This document shows, piece by piece, positions 30,001 through 41,455 of a stretch of DNA of 64,000 nt. A program made the position numbers and the translations under genes. Under the pieces are notes generated by a model. It made no database searches and was not told the origin of the DNA. It worked only from the letters and a program-made list of their open reading frames with translations. Origin of the DNA: Oscillospiraceae bacterium. Its GTDB lineage: Bacteria; Bacillota; Clostridia; Oscillospirales; Ruminococcaceae. The stretch is taken from contig JAITFZ010000014.1 of the NCBI GenBank assembly GCA_031280965.1, forward strand, positions 62,001 through 126,000, read 5' to 3'. Position 1 is the first letter of the stretch. Every line of letters begins with the position of its first letter.

Positions 30001-31092
30001 CAGTTTTTCATCTTCGGCGGTTTTTTCTTCTTTCGCGGGCTTGAGGTCACAGAGCAGTATGAATTTAATATTTCCGGAGTTGTTTTTAAGTTTAGCGGCA
30101 TGAAGCTTGTCAAGTCCGTTTCTTATATCTTTTTCGGAGGCGATAAGCGTCGAAATAACGCAGATTGTCCTTGCTCTGTCGGGAACTGCGCCTTTAAGCG
30201 CGAGCCGCGGCATCGGACCCGCCCCCCTGACAGATTTAATTGCGATATAATCAATCAGCGGTTTTATTATTGCAAGGCATGGCAAAAAGATAAGAAAGAC
30301 AACCTGCCAAATCGTGGAAAACGCAAAAAAACCTGTCAGAAGTGCAGATATTAAAAACAATGACAACAAATAATTTTTAAGCTTTATAAAAGGAAAAACA
30401 CGGCGGTAATCTTTGACAATAATCTCGCCGATATGGGAACTGCTCTCGGCGCGGCGGTTCATGTATTCGCGGGAGAGCCTTGCCTCATCTATTCCGGCAG
30501 CTATGGCGGTTTCAGAGGTCATGCGCCTGTAACCGGCGCGTGTTTCTTCGGTCAGCTTAGGGTAAAGCTCGTCCCCGCGGTAAAGCATCTCCACCGGATT
30601 GAGCGCGTCGCAGAGCGTCTCGGGGTCTAAATCGGTCAGCGCGCCGAGCTTCTCGGCATAGTCGCCGCCCGCGCCTGCCGAAGAACCGGAAGAGGCTACC
30701 GCTTCGGTAATTATGCAGTACTTCGCCTGCCAAATCAGGCTGTCTATATCCATTGAGGACAGATATTTTACCGCCGCTATTTTGGAAACTACATTTACAA
30801 TCGTATTTTCGTCAATGACCCTAAGCGAGCTTATAACCCCGCCAAGCACGGGAGTCTTGGCGGAAGCTGTACGGGTCTCCGAAAACATGTTTATATGGAA
30901 GCCCTTGTGTGCTTTCATCAGCATACCCAGCTCTTTTTCGAGCAAACGCTTCTCGGCGATTCCGGCACAGCCGCCGTTTCTGCCGCTTTTAGCCAGCGTT
31001 CTCCTTGTCCGGCGCAATGATGCGTATAAAACGCTTATTGGTCGGATTTTCCAGTTCGCGGCAGTTATTTCTGTAATTTTTTCAGTTATCAT
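24019..31092 (-). CDS. Cyclic beta-1,2-glucan synthase-like protein (GT84 + glucoamylase-like + GH94 domains), 2357 aa
   Basis: GT: [37 protein letters not shown]; GH94-like C-term: [67 protein letters not shown]. Confidence 0.85.
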   Translation of the reverse strand: [2357 protein letters not shown]

Positions 31093-31258
31093 AATATTGA
31101 TATTCTGCCCCTTTTTATTTGAAATAAATGTAAAAAATAAAAAAATATAAAAATTTTTTTAATAAACACTTGAAAAGTTTGTCGTCTTAATGTATAATGA
31201 TTAATGATAGTGTTAAAAAAAACCTTTTTAATTATAACGAAAGGGAACTTGTTTTATT

Positions 31259-31984
31259 ATGAACAGCAGTAAACCTGCTTTTATAGCGACTGTGGTTGTC
31301 GCGCTTCTCGCAGTTGCGGCGGCAGTCTTTGCATTTTGGAACATCGCGAGGGAAGAAATGGAGCCGGGCTCCGGCGGAAACGGCAGTGACTCTAACTGGT
31401 CTTACAGACCGCCGCAGGAACTCGAAGATGAAATGTTTGCGGCGGCAGAACGGCTGATTATGGAAAATCATCTGCTTATTCGACTTTATATAACGCACGG
31501 GCTTCCTGTAATAAAAGAACCTTACGCCAACACTACGGACAGACCGCTTGGAAACCCGCCGGAAGACGGTTTGTTTTACGTTGACAGCGCGGACTTCAAA
31601 ACGATTGCCGATATTGAAGGGCTTGTCAACAGGACGTTTATACCGGAGGAAGCAGTCAGGGTTAAAAACAACCTTTTGGACAGCGGTGAACCATACTACA
31701 GCGACCACGGCAGAATCTTTGCCGAAAAAAGAGCCAACTCCGACGGGATTACGCTCGGAATAAACGAGCATTTTGCGCTCGCTCTGTACCTTAACCCGGA
31801 TTTCAGCGCGGACTATCCGATTGACTGGACGGACGTAAGTTTTGAGCTTGTGCCGCTTTCCGCCTTTGAGTGTCAGCTTAGAATAAGGCTCTCGGCTGAC
31901 GGCGAGCCCGTTGTCTTTGAACGCAGGATGACAAACTATAACAATGAGGGTTGGCGCCTTGACCGGCTTGTTCACGGCGAATGA
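31259..31984 (+). CDS. Membrane-anchored extracytoplasmic protein of unknown function, first gene of ATP synthase operon
   Basis: N-term TM FIATVVVALLAVAAAVFAFW; stop overlaps start of atpZ-like ORF (ATGA). Confidence 0.65.
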   Translation: MNSSKPAFIATVVVALLAVAAAVFAFWNIAREEMEPGSGGNGSDSNWSYRPPQELEDEMFAAAERLIMENHLLIRLYITHGLPVIKEPYANTTDRPLGNPPEDGLFYVDSADFKTIADIEGLVNRTFIPEEAVRVKNNLLDSGEPYYSDHGRIFAEKRANSDGITLGINEHFALALYLNPDFSADYPIDWTDVSFELVPLSAFECQLRIRLSADGEPVVFERRMTNYNNEGWRLDRLVHGE

Positions 31985-32340
31985 GCGGCAAAAACAACAA
32001 TAATCCCTTAGCCGCATATATAATCGCGGGACATCTTGCTTTTGCGGTCGCTATGCCCTTAGTGGTTTTCATTTGGGGCGGAACATGGTTAGTAGACAGA
32101 ATGAACTGGAACGAAAGCCTTAAAATCGTCTGCGTTATACTCGGAATCCTTTCAATGGTCGCTTCGCTCATCTCTTACCTCAGAAATCTTATCAAAACCT
32201 ATGGTGACGGCGGAAACCCAAAGCCGCAAATACGTAATGAAAAAGATTATGACTATTACTACGAAAATAATCTGACACCTACGAAAAGTAAAGATAGTAA
32301 AGAAAATGTTCAAGAAAATCAGAAGAATAAGCGCAGGTGA
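31981..32340 (+). CDS. AtpZ/AtpI-like small membrane protein
   Basis: HLAFAVAMPLVVFIWGGTWLVDRMNWN..VCVILGILSMVASLISYLRNLIK; position upstream of atpB. Confidence 0.7.
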   Translation: MSGKNNNNPLAAYIIAGHLAFAVAMPLVVFIWGGTWLVDRMNWNESLKIVCVILGILSMVASLISYLRNLIKTYGDGGNPKPQIRNEKDYDYYYENNLTPTKSKDSKENVQENQKNKRR

Positions 32341-32725
32341 GAGAATCGCACTCACAGAACTGTGGAAAATGACACCTTTTTTCCTGATAAGCGACGGGGC
32401 GGTGCTTGCAATATGCGGGCTTTACGGCATATTCGGCGGCGAAGTTAACTTTGGGATTTTCACGGGTCTGCTCCTCGGAAATTTTATCAGCGCTCTCAAC
32501 TTTTATTTCATCGGGTTCGCGTCGGGGCGGCTTCTGCGGCATAAAAACGAAGCCAAAGCGCACGGTTTAGCCGGCTTCATATACGGGGCGCGCTATCTCG
32601 GAATGTTTGCGGTTTACTGGGTTTTGGCTTCTTTCGGGCTGATTAATTTGTTTACTGCGTTAATCCCGTTGCTTTATCCGAGTTTTTACTATAAATTCAA
32701 GGCGATATTTAATAAATCCGTGTAG
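32306..32725 (+). CDS. atpI: ATP synthase subunit I
   Basis: Four-TM protein directly upstream of atpB. Confidence 0.65.
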   Translation: MFKKIRRISAGERIALTELWKMTPFFLISDGAVLAICGLYGIFGGEVNFGIFTGLLLGNFISALNFYFIGFASGRLLRHKNEAKAHGLAGFIYGARYLGMFAVYWVLASFGLINLFTALIPLLYPSFYYKFKAIFNKSV

Positions 32726-32775
32726 GGGCGGATTATTAACCGCTCGCAAATAAGTCGTTGTAGGGGATTTAAACA

Positions 32776-33579
32776 ATGAAAAAAGCATCAGTTTGGGTAA
32801 TATTTTTTATTGCTCTCGCGTTTTACATAGCGGGCTTAATTTTCGCGACACCGAGCGAAGACTTCAGCGTGGACGGCGCTCAGGTCGTAAAGGAAATTGA
32901 ACTTTTCGGCATCAGTTCGGAACCGTTAAGCCTTTTAAGCTTTAACATCACAACATCTGTAACAGTTCAATTTTTAGTCGTTGTTTTCCTTGGTTTATTG
33001 TTTTTCTTCCTCGGAAGAAATCTAAAGGTCAGACCGGAGAGCAAAAAGCAAATGTTTACCGAATGGGTTGTCGGGTTCTTCAACAACATGGCAAAAGACA
33101 GCATGGGCGAGAAATACATAAGCTACACGCCTTTCATCGCCGCTGTTTTCTGCTTTTCGATGTTTAGCAGCCTTATGGGAACCTTAGGTATGCGTGGACC
33201 GACAGCCGATATTTCTGTTGTCGCAACATGGGCTTTAATGACGGCTGTCATAGTTCAGCGGAACAAGTTGAAAACGGGCGGCATTCTCAGAACTGCAAAA
33301 AGCCTTTTCGAGCCGGTGGCGCCTATGTTGCCCTTGAATATTCTAAGCGAGTTTACAACCCCGCTCACGCACTCTTTCCGTCATTTCGGCAATATCCTTG
33401 CCGGAACCATCATTATGAGCATATTCTACTGGGCAATGGGGTACTTCGCTTTTGTCGTTCCGGCGATTTTCTCGCTTTATTTCGACTTATTCGGAGCATT
33501 TATTCAGGCGTTTATATTCGTAACGCTCGCGATGGTCTATTTGGTTATGTCTGACCTTTCGCTGCAGGAAAAAAAATAG
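32776..33579 (+). CDS. atpB: ATP synthase Fo subunit a
   Basis: LSEFTTPLTHSFRHFGNILAGTII (stator Arg) and AFIQAFIFVTLAMVYL. Confidence 0.93.
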   Translation: MKKASVWVIFFIALAFYIAGLIFATPSEDFSVDGAQVVKEIELFGISSEPLSLLSFNITTSVTVQFLVVVFLGLLFFFLGRNLKVRPESKKQMFTEWVVGFFNNMAKDSMGEKYISYTPFIAAVFCFSMFSSLMGTLGMRGPTADISVVATWALMTAVIVQRNKLKTGGILRTAKSLFEPVAPMLPLNILSEFTTPLTHSFRHFGNILAGTIIMSIFYWAMGYFAFVVPAIFSLYFDLFGAFIQAFIFVTLAMVYLVMSDLSLQEKK

Positions 33580-33604
33580 GTTTTTCCCCTTTAACAAGGG
33601 TTAA

Positions 33605-33907
<303 letters not shown>

Positions 33908-33921
33908 AAAGGAGCGGTTTT

Positions 33922-34419
33922 ATGCAGCCCTCGTTTTCACCTATTGTCGGCTTTAATCTTTCGACAGTATTGTTTACACTCGCCAGTACGCTTTTAATCA
34001 TTTTCATGTATCGTAAATTCATGCATGACAAGGTTGCCGCTATGCTTGAAAAGCGCAGAGAGCTTATCGAGTCGGAGCTTGACTCTGCCGAACAGGCGAA
34101 GCTGTCGGTACAGGAAAAAGAGCGGGAATATTCGGCTTTGCTTGCCGATTCAAAGAGCGAAGCGGAGAAGATTCTGTCTGCGGCGAATGTACGCGCACTT
34201 GAAAAAGAGCGCGAGATTCTTTCCGAAGCTAACCAAAGCGCTGCCCGAATTCTCGAAAAAGCCGATGAAAATATCGAGCTTGAAAAGAAGCGCGTAGTCA
34301 ACGAAATTAAGAATCAGATTTCCGAGCTTGTCATTATGACGGCGTCGGCGGTTGCGGAAAAGGAAATCAGCGAAGATGACAACAGCGCGCTCATCGACTC
34401 ATTCCTCGTTAAGATTTAA
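33922..34419 (+). CDS. atpF: ATP synthase Fo subunit b
   Basis: N-term TM followed by long coiled coil; operon position. Confidence 0.92.
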   Translation: MQPSFSPIVGFNLSTVLFTLASTLLIIFMYRKFMHDKVAAMLEKRRELIESELDSAEQAKLSVQEKEREYSALLADSKSEAEKILSAANVRALEKEREILSEANQSAARILEKADENIELEKKRVVNEIKNQISELVIMTASAVAEKEISEDDNSALIDSFLVKI

Positions 34420-34464
34420 ACCACCCCGCTACGGAGGGGGAAGTTTGAAACAAATTACAACTGA

Positions 34465-34495
34465 AACGAGGAAAATGTCTTTTTCATTCCTCGTT
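34465..34495 (+). promoter_or_regulatory. Intra-operon hairpin between atpF and atpH
   Basis: AACGAGG-aa-AATG...CATT-CCTCGTT; no T-run follows. Confidence 0.5.
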
Positions 34496-34531
34496 GGTTA
34501 AGAAAGGACTTTATGAAAATATGGAGGCGTT

Positions 34532-35107
34532 ATGAAAAATACAATTGAAAATATTTACTCCTCCGCGCTTTTTGAAGTTTTCGAGGACGAACACGGCGGC
34601 TCGGCAGGGACGGATAATGTCCGTCCGCAGTTTGAAGCTGTGCTTTCAGAGCTTAGCGCTGTTAATGACGCGCTGTCAGCCGCCCCCGAACTCGCGAAAT
34701 TCTGCCTTGCACCCTCGGTTACGAACGAGGATAAGCTTGCTGTTATAGGGAACATCTTCGGCGGCAAGGTTTCGCCTTATGTGTTTAACTTTCTCTGCGT
34801 TCTCGCCGAGAAGAGGCGGCTCGGTCGTTTCGGCAGTATTTACCGCGACTTTCGGCGCAGATATTACGAAAAGTTCGGCATAACCCCCGTCACTGTAACA
34901 AGCGCGTTTTCGCTTACGGCTGACCGGCGGGCAAGGCTTATTTCCAAGATGGAACAAATTACGGGCAGGCAGGTTGAGTTAAGCGAAAAAACCGACAGGA
35001 ATGTAATCGGCGGGATTGTAGTTGATTACGGCGGTTCTCGCATTGACGGAAGCGTTAAGACGCGGCTCGAACTGCTGAAAAAAGAAATAGCTGATACTGT
35101 ACTTTAA
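34532..35107 (+). CDS. atpH: ATP synthase F1 subunit delta
   Basis: IYSSALFEV..LAEKRRLGRFGSIYRDF..VIGGIVVDYGGSRIDGSVKTRLELLKKEI. Confidence 0.92.
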   Translation: MKNTIENIYSSALFEVFEDEHGGSAGTDNVRPQFEAVLSELSAVNDALSAAPELAKFCLAPSVTNEDKLAVIGNIFGGKVSPYVFNFLCVLAEKRRLGRFGSIYRDFRRRYYEKFGITPVTVTSAFSLTADRRARLISKMEQITGRQVELSEKTDRNVIGGIVVDYGGSRIDGSVKTRLELLKKEIADTVL

Positions 35108-35115
35108 AAAAATAA

Positions 35116-36642
<1,527 letters not shown>

Positions 36643-36661
36643 ATTAACAGGAGGTTGCATC

Positions 36662-36775
36662 ATGGCTAAAGCATCTTTAGTATTAAGCATTGTTTCATTA
36701 GTTTTTTCGGCGGCGACACTCAGTCTCGTAACACTCTCGTTTGTCCTTAAAAAGATTTCTTATTTTGAAGCATAA
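36662..36775 (+). CDS. 37-aa single-TM peptide between atpA and atpG
   Basis: ATG after RBS aggagg: MAKASLVLSIVSLVFSAATLSLVTLSFVLKKISYFEA*; not in ORF track because of size. Confidence 0.7.
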   Translation: MAKASLVLSIVSLVFSAATLSLVTLSFVLKKISYFEA

Positions 36776-36819
36776 CAGCAGGGCGCGGTATTTTTATCGC
36801 ACCGAAAGCAGGTACAGCT

Positions 36820-37689
36820 ATGCCTAAATCAAGCATGAAAACCATTAAGCGCCGAATAAAGAGCGTTGGCTCCACCCTCCAAATAACCAAAGCGATGGAG
36901 ATGGTGGCGTCATCTAAGCTTCGCCGTGCAAAGTCACGCGCCGAGGCTTTACGCCCGTATTTTGAGGCGCATGCGGAGCTTCTTTCGGACATAGCGGTAA
37001 GCAAGCCCGATTTTACCACAATCTTCACCGCGAAACGTGAAGTAAAAAATCGTCTTTTCATCGTTATTGCGGGTGACAGAGGGCTTGCCGGCGGGTACAA
37101 CACCAATCTTTTCCGCCTTGTTACCGATACGGAAAAAGAAAGCGATGCGCCTGTTAAATACATCGCAATCGGAAGGTGTACCGTTGACTTTTTCAAGAAG
37201 CGGGAACGTGAGGTTATAGCAGAATACCCATACTTCTGCGAAAACGTAAAACCCGGACGCTGTGCCGATATAGCCGATGTAGTGACGGACATTTTCAAAG
37301 CGGGCGAGGTTGATGAAGTCAAGCTCTTTTATACCGCTTATGTTTCCGCGCTCAGGCAGGACGTAACGGTGTTGCCGCTTCTGCCTTTTACTACAGAGTC
37401 CGGCTACTCCGGTTCAGAAAATTCCCGCAGTCCGTTAATTAACTACGACCCCTCCCCCGAAGCGGTTTTCGACCGCATTATACCAAAGATGTTGTTAAGC
37501 ATAATAAGTAGTGCATGTGTTCAATCGTTTGCGTCCGAACAGAGTGCGCGGCGCAACGCTATGGAAAGCGCATCGGATAACGCGGCTGAAATGATTGAGA
37601 AGCTGTCTCTTCAATATAACCGCGCAAGACAGGAGAAAATCACCAACGAAATTAATGAAATTGTTGGTGGCGCAAACGCTATATCATAA
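36820..37689 (+). CDS. atpG: ATP synthase F1 subunit gamma
   Basis: TIKRRIKSVGSTLQITKAMEMVASSKLRRA; IVIAGDRGLAGGYNTN. Confidence 0.97.
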   Translation: MPKSSMKTIKRRIKSVGSTLQITKAMEMVASSKLRRAKSRAEALRPYFEAHAELLSDIAVSKPDFTTIFTAKREVKNRLFIVIAGDRGLAGGYNTNLFRLVTDTEKESDAPVKYIAIGRCTVDFFKKREREVIAEYPYFCENVKPGRCADIADVVTDIFKAGEVDEVKLFYTAYVSALRQDVTVLPLLPFTTESGYSGSENSRSPLINYDPSPEAVFDRIIPKMLLSIISSACVQSFASEQSARRNAMESASDNAAEMIEKLSLQYNRARQEKITNEINEIVGGANAIS

Positions 37690-37741
37690 GGGTACGCAAT
37701 ACCGCCGCTTTGCGGTGAATAAATATTTTAAACGAGGTTAA

Positions 37742-39141
<1,400 letters not shown>

Positions 39142-39142
<1 letters not shown>

Positions 39143-40398
39143 TGAAAAGGCTTTTCAGGATTACGGTGGTTTGGGCGCTTTTTGTAACGCTGTTATCTTT
39201 TGCGGGGTGTAACCGGGATAACTCTCAGCCCGACTGGCTCGTAAAACCTACCGCCGTTGTCTCGCCCGAAATGGCGATTACCCACGTGGCGCAGTTATTG
39301 GAATTACCGGAAGATTTATTTTACAGCCCGTATCTTGAAGGAAAGTCCGAAAAACGAACAGAAAGCGCGGTCACGGAAAAAGGCAGCAGAATAAACGGAT
39401 TTGCGGTTTCTTTATGCGAGCCTTTATGGAACGAAGATGTTTCTTTCTTTTTAGTGACGAGAGATTACAGGGTATATTTTAACCTGAGCGGCGAGTATTT
39501 CAGAGATGGCGTACCTTTAATCAGCAGGTATGAAGACGGGGTTTTTACCCTGCTTGATGTTATTGATGAACCGGACGAAACGCCGGACGAAACGCCTCCC
39601 GACACACCCGATGAAACACCGCCCGAAATACCCGATGACATTCCTGACGACACACCACCCCCTTTAAGCTCACTGCTTGATAAATCCTCGCCCCAAGCGT
39701 TTACAGACAGCATATGGGAAATTTTCATAATAGTTTTAACGGATGATGAGGATTTTCTTTCCGAAGAAAACAGTTCTGACTATATGGATGAAATTGAACA
39801 TGCATTAATGTTGTTTTCGCCCGAATTCATGAGGACGATGGTGAGTTATTACCACAGGGAATACAGCTCGACCTACTTCATTAACATAAGCGGTTACAAC
39901 GAAGACCTCGCAGGACTTGCGAAACGGGCATGGTATCCCGGTTTCGGCGGCAATGTAAGCGTAACCTTGTTTTTTGACAGCGATGCTGAAAACTGCGGGA
40001 TTACGGCTCCTGTTCTCGCGCATGAAATCGCGCATACAGTCCATTATTTAATTGAGGACTTCACAGATGCAGGACAAATCGAAAAAGAAATGCAGGCTTT
40101 AAACGGAGATTTCATCTATGTTGATGTTTTATTTAATGCATTTTGGAACGAAGCGCTCCACAGCACTACGTTTGCAAACGAATACGGTATGCACTGCCAT
40201 TATGAGGATATAGCTTCAATTATCGGGCTTTTGGTCGGAGACCCCGATGGTATGGCGGTACGTTTGAGCGACCCGCAAAACGAGCCGTTGTTTTTGAAGA
40301 CGCAGTATATCAGAGAAATGTTTTACGAATATATTTCAGATGATTGCTTTTTGGTTTTTGCGCCTTTGTATAATGCAGAGGGTAACATCAGAACTTAA
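39142..40398 (+). CDS. Lipoprotein with HExxH zinc-metallopeptidase motif, inserted between atpD and atpC
   Basis: Lipobox LLSFAGCN; DEPDETPDETPPDTP linker; APVLAHEIAHTVHYLIEDF and downstream HYEDIAS; start overlaps atpD stop (TAATG). Confidence 0.75.
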
Positions 40399-40412
40399 AA
40401 CAGGAGGTTTCC

Positions 40413-40814
40413 ATGACCCCTTTCAATCTGCAAATTATAACCCCCAACGGTTACTTCTTCAACGGGGAAGCGGAAAGCGTGATTGTCCGCACCACTGTCG
40501 GCGATAAAGGTATTCTCGCCCGCCACGAACCTTATGCGGCGGCGCTCGGCACGGGAAAAATCCGGGTTCTGCGGGACGGGAGTTACCATCTTGCGGCGCT
40601 GTCTTCGGGTATAATTAAAGTCGGTGAAGATAAGACCGTAATTCTCGCGCAAAGCTGTGAATGGAGCGAAAACATTGATATAAAACGAGCCGAGTTCGCG
40701 AAGAAAGCCGCCGAGGAAAAGCTTTCCGATGCTAATTTAAGCGCGAACGAAATCGCGATTGCCGAATTTAAACTTAAACGCGCAATTAACAGGCTTCATG
40801 CAGTCGAAAAATAA
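40413..40814 (+). CDS. atpC: ATP synthase F1 subunit epsilon
   Basis: FNLQIITPNGYFFNGEAESVIVRTTVGDKGILARHEPYAAAL; RBS caggagg. Confidence 0.95.
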   Translation: MTPFNLQIITPNGYFFNGEAESVIVRTTVGDKGILARHEPYAAALGTGKIRVLRDGSYHLAALSSGIIKVGEDKTVILAQSCEWSENIDIKRAEFAKKAAEEKLSDANLSANEIAIAEFKLKRAINRLHAVEK

Positions 40815-40918
40815 CATGCAAAAAACCCGCCGAAAGGGGCTTGCCGTAAGAATACAACGAAAAACCCTTATAAACACTAACAATTTTTATGGCGAACGGG
40901 CAAGCGAAAAGAAAACAG

Positions 40919-40952
40919 GACAGTTTCATCAAAAATGAAGCTGTCTTTTTTT
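40919..40952 (+). terminator. Terminator of ATP synthase operon
   Basis: GACAGTTTCAT-caaaa-ATGAAGCTGTC-TTTTTTT. Confidence 0.9.
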
Positions 40953-41352
40953 GTTCCCGCGCTTTATATATAATTATAGTATCAAGCCACATTTTCAAAA
41001 TTCGACAAACCCCTTTTTCAAAGGGTCACATAATGTGAACTGCCATGCAAAGCATCTGCATTTTGATTACGCGCTCAACGGTTCGAGGATAAACCCGGCA
41101 AGAACCACATCACCCGTTGTTGAAGTCCCTGTGAATTATAGAGTTATCGTTTTTCCTCGCCAATGAAAATATGAACTTTCAAATCATTTCGGCAATGCCG
41201 TTTTCGCAATATTTGAGAATCTAAAATGAAAAACCACAAAAAAATAATCGTAAATCATGCTTTTGCTGAAAGATTTTTATGAGACAAACCGCAGATATTA
41301 CTCTTTGTATAATTTCCCGCGCAAAATGCCATCAAATAGCTTTGCAATCGTA

Positions 41353-41403
41353 AAAACGCCCTGTTGTGAGTTTTTAACTTCTCAACATTCAGGGCGTTTT
41401 TTG
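41353..41403. terminator. Bidirectional terminator downstream of ugpC-like gene
   Basis: AAAACGCCCTG...CAGGGCGTTTTTTG with inner TTGTGAG/CTCAACA. Confidence 0.8.
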
Positions 41404-41455
41404 TCATTTTGCGTGAAAAGCAACACGAGATTCGGCGGGGAATATTTTCGCGCTA

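Noticed and set aside
24019-31092. Many short plus-strand ORFs antisense to the 2357-aa glucan-synthase-like gene
   Set aside because: Compositional shadow ORFs; no RBS or recognisable domains, and the sense ORF is a clear family member
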